Assembly: GCF_042767895.1 (NCBI RefSeq)
Contig: NC_091559.1
Coordinates: 9,521,878 to 9,551,366, forward strand
DNA: 29,489 bases
From: Penaeus vannamei
Lineage: Eukaryota > Arthropoda > Malacostraca > Decapoda > Penaeidae
Direction: 5' to 3'
Shown here: piece by piece, positions 9,108-17,898 of the stretch
How the letters are laid out: each line of letters begins with the position of its first letter
Position numbering within the stretch: position 1 is the first letter of the stretch
Position numbers and translations under genes: made by a program
Notes under the pieces: generated by a model
Databases searched by the model: none
What the model was told of the DNA's origin: nothing
The model's input: the letters and a program-made list of their open reading frames with translations, nothing else

Positions 9108-9176
9108 ATCATAGTTCAGCGGTAGAGTTCTCGCCTTCTGTTTGATCGGCAAGAGTTCGATCCCCTGGCAATTCTG
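9108..9176 (+). pseudogene. tRNA-like sequence (Gly-type A-box), family E copy 1
   Basis: A tRNA-Gly-like A-box region (AGTTCAGCGGTAGAGTTCTC) is followed by a degenerate anticodon arm and a B-box (GAGTTCGATCCCC). It shares CCTTCTnnTTG and AGTTCGATCCCCTG with 13296-13354. The anticodon stem does not pair, so this is likely a decayed SINE head. It is followed by an ATT-rich tract. Confidence 0.5.
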
Positions 9177-9199
9177 AAGAAAAAAGTGTATTATACTAT

Positions 9200-9241
9200 T
9201 ATTGTTCATTATTATTATTTTTATTTTATTTTTTTGCTATC

Positions 9242-9290
<49 letters not shown>

Positions 9291-9480
9291 ACTATTATAA
9301 TTATAGCAATAACCATAATAATTATTATTATTATCATTACTATTATTACTATTATCATTAATCCTTATTCTTATCATTAGTAGTAGTAGTAGTATCAGTA
9401 TCATTATCCTTAATGTTGTTATCATCATAATGATATCATTATTCATGCTGTCATCAGTATTACCATCATTATTACTATTA
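9200..9480. repeat. (ATT)n and related trinucleotide tract
   Basis: A long ATT array at about 9241-9288 is surrounded by imperfect ATT, ATC and AGT units. Confidence 0.95.
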
Positions 9481-9505
9481 TTTTCTCTCTCTCTCTCTCT
9501 CTCTC
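9481..9505. repeat. (CT)n left of the LTR element
   Basis: CT units run up to the first LTR base. CT units resume straight after the second LTR at 12990, so the element appears to sit inside a single (CT)n tract. Confidence 0.9.
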
Positions 9506-9797
9506 TGTCAGGGTTTTTGTGTTGCCCTGATTTGGTGGGTGATGGAGACACAATTCTGGTTCAGCTGTTTATTGATAGAAGTGGCTGGTAGGTAGCGTGG
9601 CGCGGGTTGTTGTGGGCAAGGAAGCCCAAGAGGGGCACCGAACGGGGCGCGCGTGGGGGAGCGCCCCCAAGGAGAGGTGTGGTCAGGGCCGTGGGCCCCG
9701 GTCAAGAGTGTGCTGGGTCAACTGTCCTGTAGGTTTCGAGCGCTGGTCGCGGGTCCCTCGCAGTGGAGACGCGGAAAGGTAACCCTTGTTCCTCAGA
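9506..9797 (-). repeat. 3' LTR (element orientation)
   Basis: This 292-bp copy is identical by eye to 12698-12989. It is GC-rich, unlike its surroundings. The polyadenylation signal AATAAA lies on the minus strand at 9568-9573. The terminal dinucleotides are clean if the repeat is taken as TG...CA on the minus strand (9506-9795), with two more identical bases outside. Confidence 0.85.
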
Positions 9798-10065
9798 TCG
9801 CTCGGCATACGCTACTAACCGTCGCCCACGACGGGATGGAGCTGGCTTTCTCTGAAAAAAAGCACACCAGAGGCAGAGACATGGCGAGAGACAGAAGGGC
9901 AAACAGGGGGGGAGGGGGGTTGTGTTATAGCAGGGGCCATAAGATATAATCAAAATATATCACATTGCAATGAGTGTTGTCAATTATTTCTATGATTTTT
10001 CAATTTTTATTTTTTTTTTTTTCAATAATTCACTGTCCAAGGATAGACAGAGGAACATGCTTAGG

Positions 10066-10114
10066 GAGACAATTGCAATAGTCCGCAAGGACTTGCTTCA
10101 GTTGCAATTGTCTC
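10066..10114 (+). other. Nested hairpin with GCAA tetraloop
   Basis: A perfect 13-bp outer inverted repeat (10066-10078 with 10102-10114, arm GAGACAATTGCAA) encloses a 5-bp hairpin AGTCC-GCAA-GGACT (10080-10093). GCAA is a GNRA tetraloop if the plus strand is transcribed. It lies inside the LTR element, on the strand opposite to the element's orientation. Confidence 0.7.
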
Positions 10115-10185
10115 AGATAGCAGGAGATGAAAATCTACGAGAGATAAGCATTGTGCAGAACTACAAAGGAAGCAAAAGGTGTCGC

Positions 10186-10199
10186 AGTCCGCAAGGACT
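10186..10199 (+). other. Second copy of the AGTCC-GCAA-GGACT hairpin
   Basis: The 14-base hairpin of 10080-10093 recurs exactly, within the repeated context AGTCCGCAAGGACTTG, about 106 bases downstream. Confidence 0.75.
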
Positions 10200-10746
10200 T
10201 GTCTTGAACGACGAACTTCCTTGGAAAAAAGAAAAATACAACAATGCAGAGTTCAGAAGTGTGCAGTGCAATAGTGCATACGGTATAAGTCTGACTAATA
10301 GTGATTGTATCTCATTTCATTGAAGTTGTCTATCACACGTCACCAAGAGCAATTTGAGGCAAAGCAATAATGAAAACAGGTAATGCAGTCCTCATACTTC
10401 GGGAGCGACTCATTACACCAAAATATACTTTCTCAAGACAACATTTGCACGGAAAAACGTAATGCAAGATAAGAATACACGGTTGGCGCAAGTCGGTTAT
10501 CTTCCGGAGACAGTACACATGTAATTCTTGTACAATTAACGTTTTTTGCGGGATGATGTGCGCATGTGGCTGCATGAGTGCGTAGACGAGTTGAGTTAAT
10601 GGGTGGGAGTTATGAAATGAGTGAGTCAGAGTATAACACACGAGTAGAAAATAGAATGCTGATAGATTTTGTTAGTCATTAGTAAGTAAGGCGAGAGTGA
10701 GTAAAAAAGGAATAGGATGGCGTGGAAGTTGGAAGAAATAAGTGAA

Positions 10747-10857
10747 GGGGAGGAGGAGTGGGTGGGTGGGAGGCTAAGGATAGGATGGGGTGGGGTGGGG
10801 TTTAAAAGAGGTATGGGTGAGGATGGGGGGTGGGGTTAGGTATGTTAGGTTGGGGTG
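10747..10857 (+). other. G-rich tract, possible G-quadruplexes
   Basis: Many runs of three or more G with short loops occur, for example GTGGGTGGGTGGGAGG and GATGGGGTGGGGTGGGG. A second G-rich patch lies at 11977-12022. Both are C-rich on the strand the LTR element would transcribe. Confidence 0.6.
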
Positions 10858-11032
10858 GCAATGTGGATAGCGCTTAATGAAAATAGTCACCGATCTGACT
10901 GCACGAAAAAAAAAAAAAACATTCACACTAATAACAATGAACTTACGTTAATTGCAATATTAATCAACTACTATGTGAAATCATAAAAATGGTACTATAA
11001 TTAGTAAGTAAAATGAATGAAACGGTGACTGG

Positions 11033-11085
11033 TTTGGGTCAGCTTCCGTGAGACAACTGACCCGAAAGACAACCCTCGTGGTTGT
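11033..11085 (+). other. Two adjacent hairpins in the LTR element interior
   Basis: Stem GGGTCAG/CTGACCC (11036-11042 with 11057-11063) can extend by three more pairs including one wobble. ACAACC-CTCGT-GGTTGT follows at 11069-11085. Confidence 0.6.
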
Positions 11086-12643
11086 AAATGATACTTAAAA
11101 TAAATTCCCTGAGGAAGGTGATGACGTGATGACCCAACCGTAGAAGGGACACATCATCCAGCTCATACGCAGACTGCAATTGGGTATCCACCTTGGGGAA
11201 TACCAGCGAAAATCTCACGTATAGCGATAAGAATGCGCGGCGCGGCGCGTAGATCGCCTCTTGCGATGTGTGCATCTTTGCACGTACAGAACAACTTAAC
11301 ATTAATTATCTTAACCTAATTACATGTCCATACCCAGCTGTGGGTCGTCACCAAGGACCATGTAATAATGATGAGGTGAGGTTCGTGATCAAGATAATCG
11401 AAAATCGCGAACAATATGAAATCGTAGTAGCTGTTTAATATAATTGATATCTAACACGGAGATCACTAAATAAAAATTAAATACAAATAGCTTGAATGTA
11501 TTTTTGGGTCGAGCAGAGTCAGATGGCTATAAGTACCTTCTACCTGAGTAAGGTCAAATGAAGTCATTAACCAAATATACGTTAAAATAGCAAGAGCTAG
11601 TATATACGAGACTAAATAATATTGTGAAAAACAAGTACACAATAATCAAATTACAGATAAATGAACGTGAATAATTAAAGAAAAATATATCTATAAAGAA
11701 GGCGAATAATTATCGTAAATACGTTGATAACGGGATAATGATAAAATCACAATGTTATAGGACCTGACTTGATTTCACCTGAACAACCATGAGTGAGGTC
11801 ATTCGCACTATAAAACGAATATAACACTTTATACATAAAAAAAATACTAAAGTTATTCATATAAACATACAAATGAGCAAGGCACACTGTTTTTGTATAA
11901 ATATAGATACGAAAAGAAAAAATATAAAACGTTAACACTAGCGAACTAGAAATATTGAAAATAGGCAGAGAGGAAGGGGGGATTAACGGGTGGGGGTTAG
12001 GAGAGAAGGAGGGGGTTTAGGATGGTAGTGATAGTAATAGCGGGGGTGTAAGGAACGGGATTAGGTGGGAAGCGTCGGGAAAGAGAAAAAGTTTGTGCAT
12101 AATTTAACTAAATTATTTAAATATTCCAAAATATCCCACAAATGCATATTTAAACCGAGCCTAAATAAATGCAATTAGTAATATGCCAAATTAACGTCGA
12201 TATAGCGTCGGTTTATACACTGGAAGATAATAAGAATAAGAAAATATACCAAATATATGGCAATACTTGTAACTCTAGCCACGTGGCTTAGTATGGTTAA
12301 TTTAAAGAAAAATGCACGGCCTAGTTCACCCACATAAATGAAAGATTTAAGCATTACTAACGATTTATGCTAACTAGGCTAGCATGAGAGTTAGAAAAAA
12401 CACGCCAAAGAAAGAAAATGCACTCTCGCAAGTGATAAAAATGGGGATTGATTCCCTTAAAAAAAGCGACGATCTACCATGACGAGAAAAAAAACATGGT
12501 AGATAACAGAAAGAAGAAAAGAAAATGCACTTTGCACGAACACTTTAGTAGATATTTGAAAAAAATCACTGCACTTGTAAAAAAAAAACGGCATGCACAC
12601 ATAGGCGAAGAAAGGGGAAAGAAAAGGAAATTGCCAATGGTGT

Positions 12644-12649
12644 ACTTAC
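12644..12649 (-). promoter_or_regulatory. Possible splice donor in the leader of the LTR element
   Basis: On the minus strand ACT|GTAAGT matches the animal 5' splice-site consensus about 30 bases downstream of the primer-binding site. Leader donors occur in some LTR elements, but a six-base match is weak on its own. Confidence 0.25.
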
Positions 12650-12677
12650 AGTTTTTCGGAGGCTTGTTGTTCGTGTC

Positions 12678-12695
12678 ATCCGCCGCTTGCCACCA
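12678..12695 (-). promoter_or_regulatory. Primer-binding site for reverse transcription
   Basis: On the minus strand TGGTGGCAAGCGGCGGAT begins two bases after the 5' LTR. Its complement ends in ...GCCACCA, as a mature tRNA 3' end with CCA would. This position and the TGG start are typical of LTR elements. I do not assign the tRNA species. Confidence 0.7.
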
Positions 12696-12697
12696 GT

Positions 12698-12989
12698 TGT
12701 CAGGGTTTTTGTGTTGCCCTGATTTGGTGGGTGATGGAGACACAATTCTGGTTCAGCTGTTTATTGATAGAAGTGGCTGGTAGGTAGCGTGGCGCGGGTT
12801 GTTGTGGGCAAGGAAGCCCAAGAGGGGCACCGAACGGGGCGCGCGTGGGGGAGCGCCCCCAAGGAGAGGTGTGGTCAGGGCCGTGGGCCCCGGTCAAGAG
12901 TGTGCTGGGTCAACTGTCCTGTAGGTTTCGAGCGCTGGTCGCGGGTCCCTCGCAGTGGAGACGCGGAAAGGTAACCCTTGTTCCTCAGA
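12698..12989 (-). repeat. 5' LTR (element orientation)
   Basis: This is the second identical 292-bp copy, with AATAAA on the minus strand at 12760-12765. It is flanked outside by (CT)n from 12990 and inside by the primer-binding site. The minus-strand frame within it (12700-12897) repeats exactly in the other LTR and is not a gene. Confidence 0.85.
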
Positions 12990-13295
12990 CTCTCTCTCTC
13001 TCTCTCTCTCTGCATGTATCTGATAATCTGTGTGTCTATGTATCTATCTTATCCATCTATTTGTATTACCATCTAGGAAGAAGAGGGGAAAGGAGGGGGT
13101 AAGAGAAAAGGGAAACGATGAGAGAAGGAGAGAAAAAAGAAAGGGGTAATCGGAAGAGAGGCAGAGAGATAAGGAAAATAACAAGTGGTAAAGTAAAACA
13201 AATGAAAGAGAAGGAAAGTGAGACAAGAAAAAAATGTGAGGGATTAGTAGAAAATGAGACGAAAAGGAAAACCAGAGAAAAGAATAAGTAGAAAA
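12990..13295. repeat. (CT)n then purine-rich low-complexity DNA
   Basis: CT units run to about 13010, TATC-type units to about 13050, then AG-rich sequence similar in composition to 8821-9035. No gene. Confidence 0.75.
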
Positions 13296-13354
13296 GAGGT
13301 AGAGATCTGGCCTTCTACTTGGTTGGCGCGAGTTCGATCCCCTGCCAGTTCTAT
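13296..13354 (+). pseudogene. tRNA-like sequence, family E copy 2 (5' truncated)
   Basis: AGGTAGAGATCT, GGCCTTCTACTTGGTTGG and a B-box (GAGTTCGATCCCC) align with 9108-9176. The 5' acceptor and half of the D arm are missing and are replaced by purine-rich DNA. It is likely a decayed SINE copy. Confidence 0.45.
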
Positions 13355-14176
13355 GAAGCCCGTAAAGTTTTTTTCTTCATTTCTTAAATTATCATCCTTA
13401 TTATGAATTTTTAATTTTCTTATAACAATATGAATTCAATGATATGAATTAATGAAATAATGAAATTGTCATTTTCTTATAACAATAGTGATGATAATGG
13501 TAGAATGAGAATGAGAATAAAGATATATGTATATGATATAAAGATAAAAAATGATAATAATGATAGCGATCAAAATAACGTAATCCTGTTCATAAAATAA
13601 AGGTGAATGATGATAAAAAAAAAACGAACTCACTGCACTTTTTGCCATTGTATCAAAGTGTTGGGTCACTCTTGGTCATGATAATGATGGTACAAATGGT
13701 TATGATGATAATGAAAACGATAATGGTTTCAGCAGTGATAATGACAATCATAATGATGAAGATAATAAGAATGTAAATAACGATAGTAGTGATGACTAAT
13801 GATGAAATTAAAAATACTGATGGTGACAATTGGGATGCTATTTAATGAACGTAATGGTAATAATGATAATCATGATGATGTAATTGTCATGAAAGGAATG
13901 GAAACGGTAACGATAATAATGACACCAATCACCTTGATTACCTCAGTAATGAAAATACAGATGGTATTACCTTCAAATGGTGTGTGGTTATGAAAATGAT
14001 AGCGATAGTCATAATTAAGATGATAGTAAAAAAGTACAAAAATTACAATACATCAGCGAAATAAATAACCAGGAAAAAGAAAACGGGAAGAAACGGGGGC
14101 AATAGGAAAATTAGGAGGAAGTAGATAAGAAAAAGGAAGAAAATATTTTAAAAAATAGAAGCACTCAGAGAGCGCA
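13355..14176. repeat. AT-rich DNA with degenerate ATG/AAT/GATA units
   Basis: From about 13480 to 14030 imperfect GATAAT, ATGATG and AATGAT units dominate, with a purine-rich stretch to 14160. Frames through it are Ile/Met-rich artefacts. Confidence 0.75.
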
Positions 14177-14457
14177 TACTTCCGCCAAGGCAATAGAGTC
14201 GCTGTTGCAATAAAAATATTCACGTGAAGAATCAGATCAAAACCGCCTCTTCCTCAAGTGCGCTGGTGACGCCCGCGTTCCTTTTCTCGCAGTGCCAACG
14301 AACCCTCTGAAAACCTCTGGATCCGGATCACCAACATTCTTTGGCATCGAAGCCTCTTGTGAAATGTTCATGGATATCTGTTCATGACTTTTTGAGTTAT
14401 CCTGTTAACCAACGAATAAAAACTAGCCGACGGTACATACCCTCCCTGGCGGAGGTA
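14177..14457. mobile_element. MITE-like element with terminal inverted repeats
   Basis: The left end TACTTCCGCCAAGG (14177-14190) and the reverse complement of the right end, TACCTCCGCCAGGG (14444-14457), match at 12 of 14 positions. The interior contains GGATCCGGATCACCA and ACTTTTTGAGTTATCCTG. From memory, very similar sequences with CCGCCAAGG ends occur as interspersed repeats in fishes and marine invertebrates. An ATA tract follows at once, so target duplications cannot be judged. Confidence 0.65.
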
Positions 14458-14539
14458 ATAATAATAATACCAACAATAGGTAAAGTAATAACCATGGTAA
14501 TGTCATTAAGAACAATTAGTACCATTAGCTCCTTTCGGC

Positions 14540-14830
14540 GTAGTCTCTCGGCCGCTTCCTCATCGGCACACAGACCTTCATCCCGGAGAGCATTTGGCGG
14601 CGCCTTTACTGTTATTTCCTAGGTTTTATTGTTGCTGTTGTTTTGATGTTATCGGTGTTACTAATGTTATCATAACTATCATTAGTAGTAGAGCTATTAG
14701 GCGCTGTGCATTTCTCTCCTTTCTGATAGCCAGTGGCGGTTCAGTCTTTTGTGCCGCCCAAGGTATGCTATCCGCCCTGCATTCCTCCAACGCTGCTCCA
14801 AAGGCTGATTTTTCTTTGCAGGTTCTCCCA
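14540..14830 (+). repeat. Dispersed repeat family C, copy 1
   Basis: This stretch aligns with 23660-23950. Shared landmarks are GGCnGCnnCCTCATCGGC, ACCTTCATCCCG, TGCCGCCnAAGGTATGC and GCCCTGC. Identity is about 70-75%. Open frames in both strands are not conserved between copies, so it is non-coding. Confidence 0.65.
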
Positions 14831-15103
14831 GATTCGCTCCGACCAAGAACACCAATTATACCACTTGATCGTCGCATGAGCACGATGATACAGGCACACT
14901 TCCTCTGTATTTCTTTAATATCCGTTCATTGATAACCAGCAGGAGAGGCTGGTACTGAGAACGAGCGTAAGTGATGCCTTGGATTAATAGTGGTTATCTC
15001 CACATTGCTAAATAAGACACTATCGTTATTCTCGCTTTCATTAGTGACACTATTGTTCTTGCCATTTACTCATTTACATAATACGATTGTAGCCTTGCCT
15101 CAG

Positions 15104-15107
<4 letters not shown>
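14831..15107. other. Anonymous stretch
   Basis: Mixed-composition DNA with a few ATTAG/TTATT units. No gene recognised. Confidence 0.4.

Positions 15108-15160
<53 letters not shown>
15108..15160. repeat. (TA)n microsatellite
   Basis: About 26 uninterrupted TA units, followed by ATAC and ACAC units. Confidence 0.95.
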
Positions 15161-15167
<7 letters not shown>

Positions 15168-15199
15168 CACACAAACACACACAAACATATATATACATG

Positions 15200-15490
15200 T
15201 GTTTGTGTGTCTATTTATTAGCACTACTATTACTACTAAGACCACTACCGTGTATGATAACAGTGGCTATAACATTGGCAATAATGAGAAAGACACGTTT
15301 TGTAAATGAATAATTCAGAGATTTCTAAATTAGCAGGAAAGTAAAAGTAAAGGCGGCGTCAAATGCTCTCCGGGACGAAGGCCTGTGCGCCGGTGAGGAC
15401 GCAGCCGAGTGATTCCCTGAATTATGTTTGCATTTTATTGCAAAGTCTTGATATAGCGAGATGGAAGTAAGTAACCATTAATGACATTGT
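15200..15490 (-). repeat. Dispersed repeat family C, copy 2 (inverted)
   Basis: On the minus strand it aligns to 23585-23840. Shared parts are the AAGCGAG-like segment before TTGCAA, GGCTGCGnCCTC, the CTTC(A/G)TCCCG block, and the later TAGTAATAGTAGTnCTA segment. It faces copy 1, so the two form a loose inverted pair. Confidence 0.6.
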
Positions 15491-16489
15491 CATCGTTATT
15501 ACAACAATGGTATTATCATTATTATCGATGTTATTAACTGCGTTGTTTGAATGTAATAGCTTTCAAACTTTTTATACATACGATATATCTACTAACCATG
15601 TTTTTTTTCTTTTTTTTCTTTAAAGGAGCGAGCAAAAGGATTTTCTGCCATCTGTACAAACCTTATTCACATTGATTCTTAGAGCTATGGCTTCACTGAT
15701 ATTTCAGTGCAATCTTTTTACACTCAAACCTTCGATACATTCGCGCCCTCAGTCGTTTAATTTTATTTATTTATTTTCTATAAAATCATATATTTTTTGG
15801 ATGGTACGAAAGTTTTGATTACAGGATTTCATAAAGCTATGATTTCCCGTGTGTGACGCCACGAAAATTAACCTTTCATACCCCCCCCCCCCCCGCTCTC
15901 TTTATATATCTATCTCTCGGTCTTTCTTCCCTTCGTATATCTATCTATACTAAATCTTATTCCCGCAAATATCAGAGCTATTTACATCACATTTTTTTTT
16001 TTTTTTTTTTTTACCTATCTGTATATCTTTATTACGTTTTTCTTCTTCTTCGTCCCGATTCGTGTTTAGCGAGTGTCCATAAAAGATATCTGTGATTATT
16101 AGGATAGTAAAGACGGGATGATGTTGTCTCTATTGCTACGACTACCATTATTACTGTTGATGTAAGTAGTGCTGTTACTGCTATTAAACTTGTTATGTAA
16201 CATAGAACATGGATGATGCTACTAATGCTGCTAATTCTACAACAATAGCTACTTCTACTGATGCTATAACAAAAAAGTGCAGTTAGTTCGCTATTTTTTT
16301 TATTAATATCCTTCCCTTTATTTTATGAGCGAGGGTCATGTTGTTGTTATCTTCCTCATTATCATTATCATAATATTTCTTTGTTATTTTTATTATTTCA
16401 TATATCTTATCATTTTCATTCTCATTCTTCCACTATCATCACCATTGTTATTGTTAGTGTTATTTGTAATGTCATCGCCATTATCATTG
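15491..16489. repeat. AT-rich DNA with C14, T21 and ATT-type tracts
   Basis: A run of 14 C lies at 15881-15894 and 21 T at 15992-16012. From about 16100 to the gap, degenerate TACTA, ATTATC and TTATT units dominate. No gene seen. Confidence 0.7.
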
Positions 16490-16989
16490 NNNNNNNNNNN
16501 NNNNNNNNNNNNNNNNNNNNNNNNNNNNNNNNNNNNNNNNNNNNNNNNNNNNNNNNNNNNNNNNNNNNNNNNNNNNNNNNNNNNNNNNNNNNNNNNNNNN
16601 NNNNNNNNNNNNNNNNNNNNNNNNNNNNNNNNNNNNNNNNNNNNNNNNNNNNNNNNNNNNNNNNNNNNNNNNNNNNNNNNNNNNNNNNNNNNNNNNNNNN
16701 NNNNNNNNNNNNNNNNNNNNNNNNNNNNNNNNNNNNNNNNNNNNNNNNNNNNNNNNNNNNNNNNNNNNNNNNNNNNNNNNNNNNNNNNNNNNNNNNNNNN
16801 NNNNNNNNNNNNNNNNNNNNNNNNNNNNNNNNNNNNNNNNNNNNNNNNNNNNNNNNNNNNNNNNNNNNNNNNNNNNNNNNNNNNNNNNNNNNNNNNNNNN
16901 NNNNNNNNNNNNNNNNNNNNNNNNNNNNNNNNNNNNNNNNNNNNNNNNNNNNNNNNNNNNNNNNNNNNNNNNNNNNNNNNNNNNNNNNN
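16490..16989. other. Assembly gap of 500 N
   Basis: Exactly 500 undetermined bases. The round number suggests a placeholder of unknown true length. Frames crossing it are meaningless. Confidence 0.99.
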
Positions 16990-17256
16990 CTGACAGATAT
17001 ACTTATCTATCTGTCCGGTAGATATGTAAATCTTGACTGGTAGATATGCATTCATTTCTGTGTATATAGATGTCTGTGTAATGAATATTCATTGGGTCGG
17101 GCCGAGCACGATTTTAAGAAACTGGCTGTTTTCATTCTCATTTCTCGATTAATGTCTTTGTCATTATTACCATCATCAATTTTATCATTGCAATTGTAAT
17201 TATTATCATTACAATTATTATCATTTCAATTAGGCAACAGGAATGGGTTGGGAGAG
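16990..17256 (+). repeat. Left arm of a near-identical inverted duplication
   Basis: Beginning at the first base after the gap, 267 bases match the reverse complement of 19719-19982. I count three substitutions and one 3-base difference. Confidence 0.9.
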
Positions 17257-17449
17257 AATTTAACTCCATCTGAAGTCATGTTAACACTTGACTAGAACTG
17301 ATATTTATATTCTAATAGACCTTCTGATAATAAACTACCGTAACAATAAATAGGACTAATAATTGCAGTAGATCTGAATCATATAATGAGTATAATATAA
17401 CACAATCGATGTATTTTATGTGTATACATGGCACCCTCTACCTTTGTCG

Positions 17450-17690
17450 TCATCGCGTCAGCTGTGAAGGCGCGGGGGCCATTTGTACTTATCGAAGAGA
17501 AAACTGCAGAAAGCAAGCAGGAAACGGCTCAACCATTTGACACCATGTAAAATAGTGTCAGGCAAGTCTTCCATTTCATTGCTGATACTGAGTTATCCTG
17601 AACAAATGTGAAATTGGAGTATTGTCCGCGTCTCACGAGGGCACCCAAGCCCTGATTTAGTTATAATTAGATATTTAAATTGAACCAAGA
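17450..17690 (+). repeat. Direct repeat D, copy 1
   Basis: It aligns with 18693-18957 at roughly 75-80%. Shared landmarks are TGTGAAGGCGCGGGG, ATCGAAGA.AAACTGC, TCAGGCAAG, GAACAAATGT and CCCTGATTT. Confidence 0.75.
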
Positions 17691-17827
17691 ACAGATAAGT
17701 TATGAAGAGGTTTATAACATTAAGTCGATAGGTCTGAGAGGGAGAGAGAGAGGATAACATAAAAAAAACACACATGAATTCATACATTATGCAAATACAG
17801 TACAACTAAATTCACATCTTGCCCTAT

Positions 17828-17898
17828 GTCACTATAGTGCAGTGGTTAGCACGGTCGCCTCTAAAGGGACAGACTCGGGTTCGATCCCCGGCGAAGAC
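17828..17898 (+). pseudogene. tRNA-like sequence with CTA anticodon loop
   Basis: D arm GTGC/GCAC is perfect, anticodon stem GTCGC/GGGAC pairs at 4 of 5 positions, and T stem TCGGG/CCCGG pairs with one wobble. The loop CTCTAAA would place CTA, which would read UAG, at the anticodon. The acceptor ends (GTCACTA and CGAAGAC) pair poorly. The T-arm half resembles the tRNA-like sequences at 24221, 25438 and 28915. It is most likely a SINE head rather than a suppressor tRNA. Confidence 0.5.

Larger units (their letters stand above)
9506..12989 (-). mobile_element. Non-autonomous LTR retrotransposon (TRIM/LARD-like)
   Basis: Two 292-bp direct repeats (9506-9797 and 12698-12989) that I read as identical flank 2.9 kb. 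On the minus strand each repeat ends in ...CTGACA and carries AATAAA. Directly inside the upstream (right) copy, two bases away, an 18-base primer-binding-site candidate begins with TGG. CT-repeat DNA lies on both outer sides, so a 5-bp target duplication (CTCTC) is possible but cannot be proved in a microsatellite. The interior has no gag, protease, reverse transcriptase, RNase H or integrase that I can recognise. Two minus-strand frames (10333-10641, 102 codons; 11039-11302, 87 codons) are unidentified. No clear polypurine tract lies beside the left LTR. Such an element would need enzymes from a related autonomous element. Identical LTRs imply a recent insertion, barring assembly collapse or gene conversion. 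Confidence 0.8.

Noticed and set aside
9508..9705. Open frame of 65 codons repeated exactly at 12700-12897
   Set aside because: It is conserved only because it lies in the two identical LTRs; it has no recognisable domain and covers the polyadenylation signal region.
9798..9900. Polypurine tract for the LTR element
   Set aside because: On the element strand the bases before the left LTR (GCCGAGCGA) are not a convincing purine run, so I did not annotate one.
10801..10857. Telomere-like TTAGG/GGTTAGG words
   Set aside because: Only isolated, irregular occurrences in a G-rich patch; no tandem TTAGG array.
14626..14883. 85-codon minus-strand frame in repeat family C
   Set aside because: The equivalent frame is not kept in the copy at 23585-23960, so it is not under coding constraint.
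16325..17055. Long open frames of about 220 codons across 16.3-17.1 kb
   Set aside because: Most of each frame is the 500-N gap, where no stop codon can be seen.
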